NCBI GenBank assembly: GCA_050331575.1
Contig: JBHJGS010000028.1
Coordinates: 1 to 60,363, forward strand
Length of the DNA: 60,363 bases
Source of the DNA: JBHJGS01 sp050331575
Lineage (GTDB): Bacteria > Pseudomonadota > Alphaproteobacteria > Sphingomonadales > Rhodothalassiaceae
Direction: 5' to 3'
Shown here: piece after piece, positions 1 through 8,874 of the stretch
How positions within the stretch are numbered: position 1 is the first letter of the stretch
Layout: each line of letters opens with the position of its first letter
The notes under the pieces: model-generated
Told to the model about the DNA's origin: nothing
What the model saw: only the letters and a program-made list of their open reading frames with translations
Database searches by the model: none
Made by a program: the position numbers and the translations under genes

Positions 1-24
1 CAGGTCCATCATGGGTTTGGTCAT
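1..24 (-). CDS. IS256-type transposase, first 8 codons only (cut by window edge)
   Basis: Reading the minus strand from 24, ATG is followed by codons for MTKPMMDL and the window then ends. An AAGGAAG ribosome-binding sequence lies about 10 bases upstream. The start, and the GGTTGCAACAC leader before it, match my memory of alphaproteobacterial IS256-family transposases that begin MTKPMMDLR. Eight residues are too few for proof, so the family call rests on recall. It fits a contig that ends inside a multicopy element. Confidence 0.5.
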
Positions 25-99
25 CTCAAGGTCTTCCTTCGGTTCAGGTTGGTGTTGCAACCCGACCCTACCGCGGAACCTTCGATGACCACCGCGCAA

Positions 100-146
100 C
101 TGACCTCGTCCTACAGCGCTCCCTCAAAGGGCGCGGACGAGGTCAG
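100..146. repeat. Perfect 12-bp inverted repeat beside the left insertion sequence
   Basis: CTGACCTCGTCC at 100-111 is exactly complementary to GGACGAGGTCAG at 135-146, with a 23-base loop. CAGCGCT occurs at 114-120 and again at 147-153, flanking the right arm. The arms could be terminal repeats of the IS256-type element, or one end plus a solo end of a second copy with a short target duplication. A simple hairpin is also possible. No run of T follows, so it is not a convincing terminator. Confidence 0.5.
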
Positions 147-161
147 CAGCGCTACCGGGAG

Positions 162-252
162 CTACACCAATCGGTGGGACGTGACCGACATGCCCTCATC
201 AATCGCCTCGATCCCCCCGACGACGAAGGTCCAAACCATAAGCACGTGCCAT
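162..252 (-). pseudogene. IS630-type transposase N-terminal remnant, frameshifted
   Basis: From ATG at 252 the minus strand reads MARAYGLDLRRR and then runs to a stop at 199-201. Skipping one or two bases in the GGGGGG run restores IEAIDEGMS and then a stop at 162-164. MARAYxLDLR...R(V)IEAIDxGMS is how many IS630-family transposases begin (the N-terminal helix-turn-helix). Only about 30 residues remain, so this is a decayed fragment. With the IS256-type start at 1-24 it marks 1-260 as an insertion hot spot. Bases 253-381 show no gene I can recognise. Confidence 0.5.
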
Positions 253-381
253 ATCTGCCTCCCAAGCTGCCCTGAGATACAGACCCCTGTGTCCAGTCCC
301 TTGGGAATCCCCTTGAGCGATTCCGTTTATCTTGAACCCGCTCCAGCATCGCGTCGCGAGGCCGATCGGTTGGGTGGTGCT

Positions 382-2304
382 CTATCCGTGTGCCAGGGGA
401 CCGGTCAGCGGGCGCAAGCGCCGGCGCATTCCGTTTAGCGGCAGATTGAGTTCGGCCAGATGCTTCAGCGACGGGCCATGCCACGGCCGCAGCGCCAAGG
501 CGTGTTTCACCAACCGGCGGGACCGGCGATAGTCTTTCTCGCCGACCAGGCAGCGCTTGGCGCTGTCCAACAAGAACATGTGGGCGACACCGGCCGCGCG
601 CATGGCCGCGCCGTGTTTGGTGTAGAACAAATCCCTAGCATCCCGGTTGGCTTGGCGGTTGCGGGAGCGGCGGGTGGGTTCGATCGGACCGTCGGCCCCA
701 TCCGTATAGCGGATCAGCGGCTCCGGCAGGCAGGCGATTTCGCTGACCCGGCACAGCCTGAGCCAGAAATCATAGTCCTCGATCGCCGGCAGATCCTCAT
801 CGAAAAAGCCGACGCGGGCGACCAAGTCACGGCGCATCAGCGCACTGGAGGGCGCCCCGTGTAACAGGTTGCATACCAGCATTCGGCTATATAGCGCGCC
901 CTCTTCGGTGGGGTGAAAGCGGCTGGTGCGGCCACCGGCCAATGCGTTTTCAGCCCCTGTATAGACCAGCCCGACCTGCTCTGAGGCTTGGTCCAGGAGA
1001 GCGACCTGACGTGCCAGCTTGTCCGGCATCCAGACATCATCATCGTCAAGAAATGCCAGATAGCGTCCGCGCGCGGCCCGCATGCCGCGGTTGCGCGCGG
1101 CGGCCACGCCCAGATTGCCGGGCTGGCGCAGCACGGCCAAACGCGCATCGGTGTAATGAGCCAGCAGGGCCTGGGTTTCGGCCTTGCCGCCATCGTCGAT
1201 CACCAACAGTTCAAAATCGGCGAAACTTTGGCCAAGAACGCTATCAATCGCGCGGGCAAGCGCTTGCGGTCGGTCATAGGTCGGGATGATCACGCTGACC
1301 GCCGGCGTGCGCGGCAAGGCTGCCGAGGGTATCGCCGCGACATCGCCGGCCAGCAGTTTTTCAGCGCGCGCTTGGCCATGCGTGATGACGCCATGAGCGC
1401 GCGGCCAGGCATGCGGCTGCGGTGCTCCGCGGGGGCGCACCGGGCCGGGCACGCGGGTGCGGAGGCGGGCGATGACATCCCAAGCGCGCTGGGCCAAATC
1501 CGGATGATCGGCCGCGCCATCCTCCGCCACCAACGAGGCCGCCCAGTGCAGCTCAGCGCGGTACCGACTCAAACGGCCGCGTTCGTCCAACCACGCCAGA
1601 ATCTTGTCCAGGATGATCAGCCGGCTTTCAATGCCCTTGGCAGAGAGGCGTTGGCCGCTGAGCGAGCCGGTTTGTGCGGGCACGCGCCGGTAAAAGCTCA
1701 TGCCACGGTCGGTCTCGGCCAGCTTCACCCCGGCGATGAGCGCGCGCATGACCAGATCGCCATCGTCATTGACACTGGTCTGCGGATCCCATCCGCCGCT
1801 TCTATCATAGGCGCTGCGCGACCATAACAGCGCGCACGGAGGGTAATACCAGCCGGTCAGCCAGGCGGCCAAAGCGTCTTGGCCCGCGCGCCGGCGGGCA
1901 CAAGAGGCCGGTTGGGCGATCCACTGCGGCGGACGCAAATCCAAGCGCGACCAAGGGCATGCCGCCAGACTGTTGGGCGCTTCGGCCAGTCGCGCCGCCA
2001 AGGCGTCCAACGTGTCCGGCAGCAGGACATCATCGGCGTCCAGAAACATCAACGCATCGCCGCGTGCCAAATCTGCGCCGGCGCGCCGCGTCGCCGCGGC
2101 ACCGGATTGCGATTGTCGGAACACGCGGACCGGATCGCCCGCCGCCGCGGCCAGCCGGTCAGCAAGGGTGGCGCTGGCATCGCTGGAGCCGTCATCGATG
2201 ATGATCAGCTCGTCAGCCGGCCGGGTCTGATCCAGCACCGAGCCGACCGTCTGGGCCAAAAACGCCTCGGCATTATGGCAGGGTATGATGACCGAAATCA
2301 GCAT
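382..2304 (-). CDS. Two-domain family-2 glycosyltransferase
   Basis: The 640-residue protein contains two GT-A fold glycosyltransferase family 2 domains in tandem. Domain 1 starts VIIPCHN near residue 4, has the metal/nucleotide-sugar motif DADD at 89-92 and an NDDGDL acidic site at 179-184. Domain 2 starts VIIPTYDRP near 337, has DDDD at 420-423 and EDYDFW at 509-514. The roughly 100 residues between them and the C-terminal 100 are alpha-helical, arginine-rich and unassigned. Both domains keep their acidic motifs, so both may be active, adding two sugars to a growing polysaccharide on the cytoplasmic side. It overlaps the upstream GT61 gene by 7 bases, so the two are probably cotranscribed. 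Donor and acceptor cannot be read from sequence. Confidence 0.9.
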   Translation of the reverse strand: MLISVIIPCHNAEAFLAQTVGSVLDQTRPADELIIIDDGSSDASATLADRLAAAAGDPVRVFRQSQSGAAATRRAGADLARGDALMFLDADDVLLPDTLDALAARLAEAPNSLAACPWSRLDLRPPQWIAQPASCARRRAGQDALAAWLTGWYYPPCALLWSRSAYDRSGGWDPQTSVNDDGDLVMRALIAGVKLAETDRGMSFYRRVPAQTGSLSGQRLSAKGIESRLIILDKILAWLDERGRLSRYRAELHWAASLVAEDGAADHPDLAQRAWDVIARLRTRVPGPVRPRGAPQPHAWPRAHGVITHGQARAEKLLAGDVAAIPSAALPRTPAVSVIIPTYDRPQALARAIDSVLGQSFADFELLVIDDGGKAETQALLAHYTDARLAVLRQPGNLGVAAARNRGMRAARGRYLAFLDDDDVWMPDKLARQVALLDQASEQVGLVYTGAENALAGGRTSRFHPTEEGALYSRMLVCNLLHGAPSSALMRRDLVARVGFFDEDLPAIEDYDFWLRLCRVSEIACLPEPLIRYTDGADGPIEPTRRSRNRQANRDARDLFYTKHGAAMRAAGVAHMFLLDSAKRCLVGEKDYRRSRRLVKHALALRPWHGPSLKHLAELNLPLNGMRRRLRPLTGPLAHG

Positions 2305-3533
2305 AATCGCCGCTCCAACTGCGTCAGGGCCTGGTCAAGCGCGGCTGGATCGGTGCGGATATGTCGGCTCAGCCGTGGCCCTTCCCCGACGCCGTCCCCG
2401 CGCACATACCAGTAATGGTGGCCGAGCGCGCATGCCATGGCGTAGAAATTCGGGCTCGGGAAATCCTCCGTCACCAGTTCCACGATATGGGTGCCCGGCG
2501 GGCAGAACAGCATATTGCTCAAGCCCGCTCCATGCGGCGCGCACAAGACCGCCGTTCGGCGCATCAGTTCGACCTGTTCGGGAAAGCTCAGGGTTTCCAT
2601 GCGCACGGGCGTAAAGCCGCGCGCCTCCAACATGGGCAACAACGCGTCTTCATTGACCAGCCGGCGCCGGCGCGCGTCGCCGCGGCTGATATAGATGCGC
2701 TGGCCGCCGGGCTCGAAGGCTGAGGTGCCGATGGCTTGTGGCACCAGGCGCAAAAGATCCGGGCGCAGGCGGTCCGTATCCAACAGGGTCAGATGATCCA
2801 CCTTCAAGGAGCGATTGGGGTCGAAGGTGCGAAAGCGACTCGGGTCGAGACCGGCCATGCGCAGCGAGGCATCGATCGCCGGCATCCGCTCGCGCGGCAG
2901 CAGCACATCGTCGAGCCGGCCAAGCTGGTTCAGCAGCAGCAGCTTGGGCAGATGCGCGGTCAACCAGTGCGCGTAATTCTGGTAAACGCGCTCGGTGACC
3001 CACACCGCGCGCTCCACCCGCTCCACCGGGCCTTGCGCGCGCAAAACCTCGCCGTGGCGCGGCTTGAAGCGGATTTCCCGCAGCTTCAGCGCGCGCGCAT
3101 CATCGGTCAGCACCGCGGGGAAAAATTCCATGTCGCGATCCGGATCGCGATACCAGAGAATGTGGCCGCCGCGGATCTCCGCCAAGGCGGTTTCGCCACT
3201 TCGTCGCTCCGGCACGTCGTGAAACGAAAAGCCCCACCAACTTCGGTCAACGGGCAGCTCGTCACGATCGCTCACATTGCAGGGGAGCGGATTGCTGGCC
3301 GTCTCAGCCGGCTGCAGAATGTCCAGGCTGGCATCGCGGCGGCGCTTGCTGTGCGCGCGCAGTGTTTCCTCGCGGATCCAGCGCCACCCGAACCAAGCCG
3401 GCGGCAGACCGGTGCGAACCGCCCATTTGGCCAGCATCGCCGCCCCGGGCAGCGGCGGCCGACGGCGGCCGGGCAGCGGCGCAGGCCTTGCAGCGGTTCG
3501 CGGCGCCCGCCGGCTCAGAAAGCTCATGCGCAT
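2298..3533 (-). CDS. Glycosyltransferase family 61 (DUF563) protein
   Basis: The 411-residue protein belongs to the GT61 family, whose bacterial members act in capsule and lipopolysaccharide synthesis. The family signatures are the YISR segment in the C-terminal half followed by APHGAGLSNMLF, with HGAGL at 334-338. The region from about residue 175 (VYQNYAHWL) to the end matches the family core, while the first 90 residues are arginine/proline-rich and unmatched. An alternative start two codons in (MSFLSRR) is possible. It lies upstream of the two-domain GT2 gene with a 7-base overlap and downstream of wzt, in the same direction, so the minus-strand genes from 5809 to 382 look like one export and assembly operon. 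Confidence 0.85.
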   Translation of the reverse strand: MRMSFLSRRAPRTAARPAPLPGRRRPPLPGAAMLAKWAVRTGLPPAWFGWRWIREETLRAHSKRRRDASLDILQPAETASNPLPCNVSDRDELPVDRSWWGFSFHDVPERRSGETALAEIRGGHILWYRDPDRDMEFFPAVLTDDARALKLREIRFKPRHGEVLRAQGPVERVERAVWVTERVYQNYAHWLTAHLPKLLLLNQLGRLDDVLLPRERMPAIDASLRMAGLDPSRFRTFDPNRSLKVDHLTLLDTDRLRPDLLRLVPQAIGTSAFEPGGQRIYISRGDARRRRLVNEDALLPMLEARGFTPVRMETLSFPEQVELMRRTAVLCAPHGAGLSNMLFCPPGTHIVELVTEDFPSPNFYAMACALGHHYWYVRGDGVGEGPRLSRHIRTDPAALDQALTQLERRLC

Positions 3534-3602
3534 GCTCAGCCTTGTCCCCAGCCGTTCACATCCTGCCCCGAACGTTTCGCTGTATAGAGAAGTTCCAAGT
3601 GG

Positions 3603-4913
3603 TTACTCCGCGGCGGCACAGTCGGACGACGCGTCGTTGGCGGCACTGATTTGCTGCCACTCATGCTCTGCTAGGGCGCTGCCGAACCGGCGCGGTGGCG
3701 CAGCCCCGGTCGGGAAGAACTGCGGCGCGCGAACCGAAAAGACGAAGGCATTACCGACACTGTCAGACGGGTCGGACCCGGCCTTCAAGATCGCCTTGAC
3801 CCGATAGTCGCCCACCGGCAAGGCCAGTTTGGGCAGGGTGCAGCGCAGTCGACCCCGCGCCCGCCCGTCCAACGGCGTGCCGGTGAAGCGCGGTGACAGG
3901 TGAAACACGGGCACGCCTTCAGGATTGGTAATGCTCAATGCCGGCTCCAGCGTCGCGCTGTTGGTCGGATTGACATAGTCCAATTCAAATGTCAGCGCAG
4001 CGCCGGATTGCACATAGCTGGTGGCCTCGCCACGGTCATTGAGGATGCGGCCGCCGATAAAGCGGGCCGGCCCGCGGCTGTCGCGCAACGGATTGTCGTC
4101 GCCAAAACCGCTGCAGTCTTGCGGGTTCATGCGCCCCAGATAATCCTGAATGACCTCGGAGGTGGCGCCGTCTTTCAGCATCTGCCCGTCTTCCAAACTG
4201 ATCGCGCGGGTGCAGAGATTTTCGATAACGCCCAAATTGTGACTGACGAACAAGACGGTCCGCCCAAGCCCGGCGACGTGCTGCATCTTGCCCAGGCAGC
4301 GGCGTTGGAAATCCGCGTCGCCCACGGCCAGAACCTCATCGACGATAAGCACCTCGGGCTCCAGATGCGCCGCCACGGAGAAACCCAGGCGCACCTTCAT
4401 GCCGGAGGAATAGCGCTTCACCGGTGTGTCCAGAAAGCGCTCTACCCCGGAAAATGCCACGATCTCGTCGAACTTCCGGTCGATCTCACGCTTGCGCATG
4501 CCTAAGATCGTGCCGTTCATATAGACATTCTCGCGCCCGGTCAGTTCGGGATGAAAGCCGGTGCCAACTTCCAGCAGGCTGGAGACCCGGCCGCGAATCA
4601 GCACCCGCCCCGCCGTTGGATCGGTGATCCGCGACAAGATCTTCAACAGCGTTGATTTGCCGGCGCCGTTGCGTCCGACAAAGCCCAGCACCTCACCAGC
4701 ACTGACAGTGAAGGCCAGGTCTTTCAGCGCCCAGAGGATATCCTCCGCGTCGGTTCCGGTGGAGAAGGTGTCCAACCGGCGCAGACGGCTGAAATTGTGT
4801 GCCGGGGCGCGCACCAGCTGACCCAGCGCCTCGGCAAGCGTGTCCGCACGCGCCTGTCGGCTGCCCAGCCGATAAGCCTTGCTCAAGCCTTCCACGCGGA
4901 TGACCGGCTCCAT
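3603..4913 (-). CDS. wzt: Polysaccharide ABC exporter ATPase with Wzt-type C-terminal domain
   Basis: This is the ATPase of an ABC-2 type exporter that moves lipid-linked O-antigen or capsule chains across the inner membrane. Residues 1-265 form the nucleotide-binding domain: Walker A GRNGAGKST at 80-88, signature YSSGM at 168-172, Walker B VLIVDE near 188-193 and the switch histidine in FVSHN. The long insertion before Walker A is usual for KpsT/Wzt proteins. From about 280 to 400 a beta-sandwich C-terminal domain follows (segments TFELDYVNP and LPVGDYRVKAILK), as in Wzt proteins that recognise the capped non-reducing end of the glycan. GAGAGG precedes the ATG. The permease gene ends 29 bases upstream on the same strand. 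Confidence 0.92.
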   Translation of the reverse strand: MEPVIRVEGLSKAYRLGSRQARADTLAEALGQLVRAPAHNFSRLRRLDTFSTGTDAEDILWALKDLAFTVSAGEVLGFVGRNGAGKSTLLKILSRITDPTAGRVLIRGRVSSLLEVGTGFHPELTGRENVYMNGTILGMRKREIDRKFDEIVAFSGVERFLDTPVKRYSSGMKVRLGFSVAAHLEPEVLIVDEVLAVGDADFQRRCLGKMQHVAGLGRTVLFVSHNLGVIENLCTRAISLEDGQMLKDGATSEVIQDYLGRMNPQDCSGFGDDNPLRDSRGPARFIGGRILNDRGEATSYVQSGAALTFELDYVNPTNSATLEPALSITNPEGVPVFHLSPRFTGTPLDGRARGRLRCTLPKLALPVGDYRVKAILKAGSDPSDSVGNAFVFSVRAPQFFPTGAAPPRRFGSALAEHEWQQISAANDASSDCAAAE

Positions 4914-4942
4914 ACTTTGCCTCTCTCAACGGGCCGCGGCGC

Positions 4943-5809
4943 CTAAGCAACGTCGGCGAAAACATGTTCTTTGCGGTTAAAATAAAACAGCCCGGCAACC
5001 GCCAGAATGGCCGCCACCGTCGCGCCGAGCGCGATATAGTCCCACGGCATCGGGCGCGTTCCTAAAAGCCCGGCGCGGAAACCCTCGATCACGCCGACCA
5101 TGGGGTTCAACGCATAGATCAGGCGCAGATGTTCCGGCACCAGGGTCACAGGATAGATCACCGGGGCGGCATAGATGAGCAAGCGGACGAAGAAATTGGC
5201 GGCGTGATTGACGTCGCGATATTGGATTGCCAGGGCAGTCAGCCACAGTCCCAGGCCTGCCGCGGAGGCGGTCATGATCACAATCAGCAGCGGCAGTGCC
5301 AGCGCGTTCCAATTTGGGACCAGGCCGAAGGCCAGCAACAGCCCGATCAGCAGCACGAAGGCGATGGCGAAATCGACCAGGCGCGCGGCGACTTCCGACA
5401 AGGGGATGATCAGGCGCGGAAAATAGACCTTGCTGAGGATATTGGCGTTGCGCGTGAGGCTGGAGGTCGCTTGGGTCAATGCATTGGAGAAATAGGTCCA
5501 TGGCACCAGCGCTGTGAATGCGAAGACAGCATAGGGCGCGCCTTCTGATTCGACACCGACAAGCTTGCCAAAGACGATTGTGTACACGAGCATGGAGGCA
5601 AGCGGCTGGATCACCGCCCAGCCGACGCCGATGGCGCTTTGCGCGTAGCGCACCTTGATGTTGCGCCAGGTCAGGAACGCAAAGAGGTCACTGTAGCCGG
5701 CCAATTCACGCCAATCGATCAAGCGCCAGCCGCGGCGCGGCTCGACCACGACCAGCGGCAGCGTGTCTGTGTCATCGACCGCTGCTCCGGATGCGCGGGT
5801 GCTGTGCAT
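4943..5809 (-). CDS. wzm: Polysaccharide ABC-2 exporter permease
   Basis: The permease partner of the adjacent ATPase, 288 residues from the ATG at 5809. I chose that start because GGGAGGG lies 9 bases upstream; an ATG at 5827 would add six residues but has no clear ribosome site. It has the ABC-2 family layout: a cytoplasmic N-terminus with the amphipathic segment LAGYSDLFAFLTWRNIKVRYAQS and six hydrophobic segments from about residue 58 to the C-terminus (KEHVFADVA). With wzt it forms a complete Wzm/Wzt exporter. The 276 bases between this gene and the divergent glycosyltransferase at 6086 should hold promoters for both directions, but I see no box I would name. Confidence 0.92.
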   Translation of the reverse strand: MHSTRASGAAVDDTDTLPLVVVEPRRGWRLIDWRELAGYSDLFAFLTWRNIKVRYAQSAIGVGWAVIQPLASMLVYTIVFGKLVGVESEGAPYAVFAFTALVPWTYFSNALTQATSSLTRNANILSKVYFPRLIIPLSEVAARLVDFAIAFVLLIGLLLAFGLVPNWNALALPLLIVIMTASAAGLGLWLTALAIQYRDVNHAANFFVRLLIYAAPVIYPVTLVPEHLRLIYALNPMVGVIEGFRAGLLGTRPMPWDYIALGATVAAILAVAGLFYFNRKEHVFADVA

Positions 5810-6085
5810 TCCTGAACGCCCTCCCATGGGTGTGGCACAAATCAGATTTGTTTAGCTGACCGGCTCGATTTTCGCCACATCTGTGGCGTAAACACACGAA
5901 CATTTTGGCCGCGACGTCTGGCGGACCCCAACCCTTCGCCGGCGAGCCGAACGAGCTGCCGAGATGGAAGGTTCCGAGACCGCCGCGCATTCTCGTTGAA
6001 CAGGAGCCTTTTGATCGGTTGTGCGTTATGCTCAATTACACGTTCGCGTGGACCAGACTGTAAGCGCCAGGCTGGGAGGGCCACT

Positions 6086-7303
6086 ATGAGCGCGCCGGTA
6101 ACGGTTCTAATGTCGACATACAATCGTCGGCACTTTTTGCAGCAAGCCATTGAGGGCTTGCTGGCGCAAAGCGTGCGTCCGCGCCAGATCGTGATCGTCA
6201 ATGACGGATCGACGGACGGCACCGCGGCGCTGCTTGCCGGCTATCGCGACAAGCTGCAGGTGATTGAGCAGGCCAACGCCGGCAAGTCCGCCGCGCTGAA
6301 CCGCGCAATCCCCGCGATCGAGCAGGAATTCGTTTGGGTTTTCGACGATGATGACGTGCCGTTTCCCGATGCCCTGGAGCGGCATCTGCGTTGTCTTCAG
6401 CGGCATCCGGAGGCGGATTTCAGCTACAGCGCCTCGGTAAAAGCGGCCACCGGCCCGACCGGTCAGTTGATCCCGCAGGTGCCCCGTCCGCCAGTGGCCG
6501 TAGCACCAGAGCAGCTGTTCTGCGAAATGCTGGAGCGCTGCGTTTTCTTGCAGCAGGGATCCTTGGTGCGCACCCCGGCCTTTGTCTCGGTCGGAGGCTA
6601 TTCGCCGGCCCTGTACCGCTCGCTGGACTATGATTTCCTGTTGCGCCTGACCCGTCACCATAGCGGGGTTGCCCTGGATCACCCGACGTTTTGGTGGCGA
6701 CAGCATGATGGCCGCCGCGGCCACGCAGCTGGCCCGATCGCCGCAGCACAGCGACTTTGGCATTGGTATGGCAATAATAAGACGATTTTTCGGACTCTGT
6801 ATAATTCACTACACCTTTGGGAATATGTTCCGCACAAGCCGGGTGTGCGACCGGCCGAAGTGGATCTGCGCCAGGCGCGCTTGAGCCGCTTCAAGGTGGC
6901 GGCCTTGCGCGGACTTTGGCCTGAGGCGCTCGACGACCTTGGCGAGCTGCTTGCGCCGCACAACAGAACTGAGCCACCGTTGGATCTTGCATCAATGGGG
7001 CGGGCCCTGTCTCAGCCCTTGGCCATCGCCGACCTGCTTGCTGATGAGGCGCTGCTTTCCCGCATGCTGACCCTGATGCGTGGCGATGGACGCTCCGAAC
7101 TTAAGACCTTATTTGCTCAGCGCTGCTATTATGCCGCTTTGAAAAACCGAGCGTTGCACACCGGCCCAAACGGCTTGCGCTATCTTCAAGCTATCGCCCG
7201 CACGATGGGTGCGCGCGGCTTGGCAAGTCTTGCCGAACAGAAGCTAGCTGTTGCCTTTAACGGGGCGAAACAGCAAACACAGGTGCCGCGCAATCGGATT
7301 TAA
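6086..7303 (+). CDS. Family-2 glycosyltransferase
   Basis: A 405-residue cytoplasmic GT2 enzyme. The start is the ATG at 6086, preceded at 6074-6080 by GGGAGGG; reading further upstream in frame adds 30 residues that match nothing. The GT-A domain covers about residues 1-230: VLMSTYNR at the N-terminus, VNDGSTDGT, FDDDD near residue 89 (the metal-binding acidic motif) and SLDYDFLLRL later. Residues 230-405 are helical and unassigned, a common arrangement in polysaccharide-locus transferases. It stands at the head of a plus-strand run with the O-ligase-like gene 48 bases downstream. Linkage and substrate are unknown. Confidence 0.9.
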   Translation: MSAPVTVLMSTYNRRHFLQQAIEGLLAQSVRPRQIVIVNDGSTDGTAALLAGYRDKLQVIEQANAGKSAALNRAIPAIEQEFVWVFDDDDVPFPDALERHLRCLQRHPEADFSYSASVKAATGPTGQLIPQVPRPPVAVAPEQLFCEMLERCVFLQQGSLVRTPAFVSVGGYSPALYRSLDYDFLLRLTRHHSGVALDHPTFWWRQHDGRRGHAAGPIAAAQRLWHWYGNNKTIFRTLYNSLHLWEYVPHKPGVRPAEVDLRQARLSRFKVAALRGLWPEALDDLGELLAPHNRTEPPLDLASMGRALSQPLAIADLLADEALLSRMLTLMRGDGRSELKTLFAQRCYYAALKNRALHTGPNGLRYLQAIARTMGARGLASLAEQKLAVAFNGAKQQTQVPRNRI

Positions 7304-7351
7304 GCGCTCGCAGACGCGACGGCGCTTCGCAGGCAGAAACGCGGGGACCTG

Positions 7352-8668
7352 ATGAGTTCGATCGCCCTTTTTTTGTTATTCTTGCCAATGCTGGCGCTGA
7401 CGCTGCGGTGGCCGTTTGTCGGCATTATGGCTTGGTTCTGGTTCGGTTTTCTAAACCCGCATCGCATGGTCTATGGCTTAATGACCACGTTGCCAATCGC
7501 CGCGATGATCGCAGCAACCACATTGATGGCCTATTTCTTCAGTCGTGAGCCTAAACGGCTACCGAAGGACCCAGGCAGCGTTCTTCTGATCCTGCTGATG
7601 ATTTGGGTCACTTTTACAACCTTCTTCGCTGTCGTACCCTCCGCGGCCTGGGCCGAATGGGAACAAACCATCAAAATCATGTTCATGTCAGTCGTCGCGA
7701 CGATGCTCCTGACAAGCCGCGAACGCATTCATGTCTTGGTTTGGGTAACAGTCCTGTCGCTTGGCTTCTTTGGCTTCAAGGGTGGTGTCTTCACGGTCAT
7801 TTCTGGTGGCTCTTATCATGTTTGGGGGCCACCGAAATCTTTCATCTTTGATAATAATCAATTGGCGCTAGCGTTGATCATGCTCGTGCCCCTGGTCCGA
7901 TACTTGCAGCTTCAAAGTGAGCATAAATGGTTAAAGATTGGATCGGGGGTGCTATTAGTCACGTGCTTATTTTCAATTGTGGGCAGCCAATCGCGAGGGG
8001 CTTTGCTTGGTCTTATTGCGATGGGTGGTCTCTTGCTGATGAAGTCGCGCAATAAACTTCCGATGTTTTTGCTCGGCATCGTCATGGTAGCGATACTAAT
8101 CAATTTTGTGCCCGAGAGCTGGGTAGAGCGGATGTATTCTATCGGCTCGTACGAAGAGGATGTCTCCGCGCAAGGCCGTCTGCATGCCTGGACCTACGCC
8201 ATCAAAGTCGCAATGATGTGGCCGATTACCGGCGGCGGCTTTGAAATCAATGTCGCGAAAGACTTGTTTTTGAGGCTCGTGCCCGAGGCATCCAAAGCGC
8301 GTGCATTCCACAGCATCTATTTCGAAGTCCTCGGCTGCCATGGATTCGTCGGACTTGGCATCTTTTTGGGGATGTTGTGGGCGGTGTGGCGCAATTTCGG
8401 CTGGGTAATGCGCAAGACCCGCGGCAACCCAGAGCAAAGTTGGGCGTACGACTTGGCGACCATGGGTCAAGTCTCCTTGTTCGGCTATATGATCAATGGT
8501 GCGTTTCTGAATCTGGCGTTCTTTGATCTAATTTATCTGATCGTTACCTTATCGGGCGGCTTGCGCTTCGTTGTCAGCCAAGAGCTGACAGCCGATCAGC
8601 CGGCGCTGCAACGGCTTCGCCCGGTTGGGGCGGCGGCGGCCGGGCGAATGGCTGGGACGGCCCCTTAA
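7352..8668 (+). CDS. Exosortase-A-associated O-ligase-like polytopic membrane protein (WaaL/Wzy family)
   Basis: A 438-residue integral membrane protein with about ten hydrophobic segments and a periplasmic loop between about 240 and 330 that carries GRLHAW and the HSIYFEVLGCHGFVGLG segment typical of O-antigen ligase/polymerase proteins. The N-terminal WFWFGFLNPHRMVYG and the FIFDNNQLAL segment match the subgroup described as probable O-glycosylation ligase associated with exosortase A. Members occur in genomes with the PEP-CTERM sorting system. The next gene encodes a PEP-CTERM-type protein, which supports the call. It could instead polymerise or ligate exopolysaccharide. The coding sequence is visibly more AT-rich than its neighbours, hinting at separate ancestry. 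Confidence 0.82.
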   Translation: MSSIALFLLFLPMLALTLRWPFVGIMAWFWFGFLNPHRMVYGLMTTLPIAAMIAATTLMAYFFSREPKRLPKDPGSVLLILLMIWVTFTTFFAVVPSAAWAEWEQTIKIMFMSVVATMLLTSRERIHVLVWVTVLSLGFFGFKGGVFTVISGGSYHVWGPPKSFIFDNNQLALALIMLVPLVRYLQLQSEHKWLKIGSGVLLVTCLFSIVGSQSRGALLGLIAMGGLLLMKSRNKLPMFLLGIVMVAILINFVPESWVERMYSIGSYEEDVSAQGRLHAWTYAIKVAMMWPITGGGFEINVAKDLFLRLVPEASKARAFHSIYFEVLGCHGFVGLGIFLGMLWAVWRNFGWVMRKTRGNPEQSWAYDLATMGQVSLFGYMINGAFLNLAFFDLIYLIVTLSGGLRFVVSQELTADQPALQRLRPVGAAAAGRMAGTAP

Positions 8669-8720
8669 GTCAGCGCCGTGAGCCAGCGCCGTGGGTCAGT
8701 GCGGTGAGTCAGCGCCGTTT
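8669..8720. repeat. Four imperfect 13-bp tandem repeats
   Basis: Directly after the ligase stop codon, four units of the form GTCAGCGCCGTGA run head to tail at 8669-8681, 8682-8694, 8695-8707 and 8708-8720, each differing from the first at one to three bases. Such arrays arise by slippage. A role in transcript stability is possible but nothing shows it. The remaining 150 bases before the next gene contain no recognisable element except its ribosome site. Confidence 0.75.
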
Positions 8721-8874
8721 ACAGCGCGCGTCAGTCCTGGGACCAATCTGTAAAGTTTAATGACAGGGCCGCGCGCAGACCGGCTAAGCGATTGAGTCGC
8801 AATGCCCCTATCCCTGGCACCAGCCTTGCATTCGACTGTTCATAACCAAAACGAGTAGCTTCCGGGAGCCAACA

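Noticed and set aside
5996..6085. Longer N-terminus for the GT2 gene at 6086
   Set aside because: The added 30 residues match no GT2 sequence and the start lacks a ribosome site, while 6086 has GGGAGGG.
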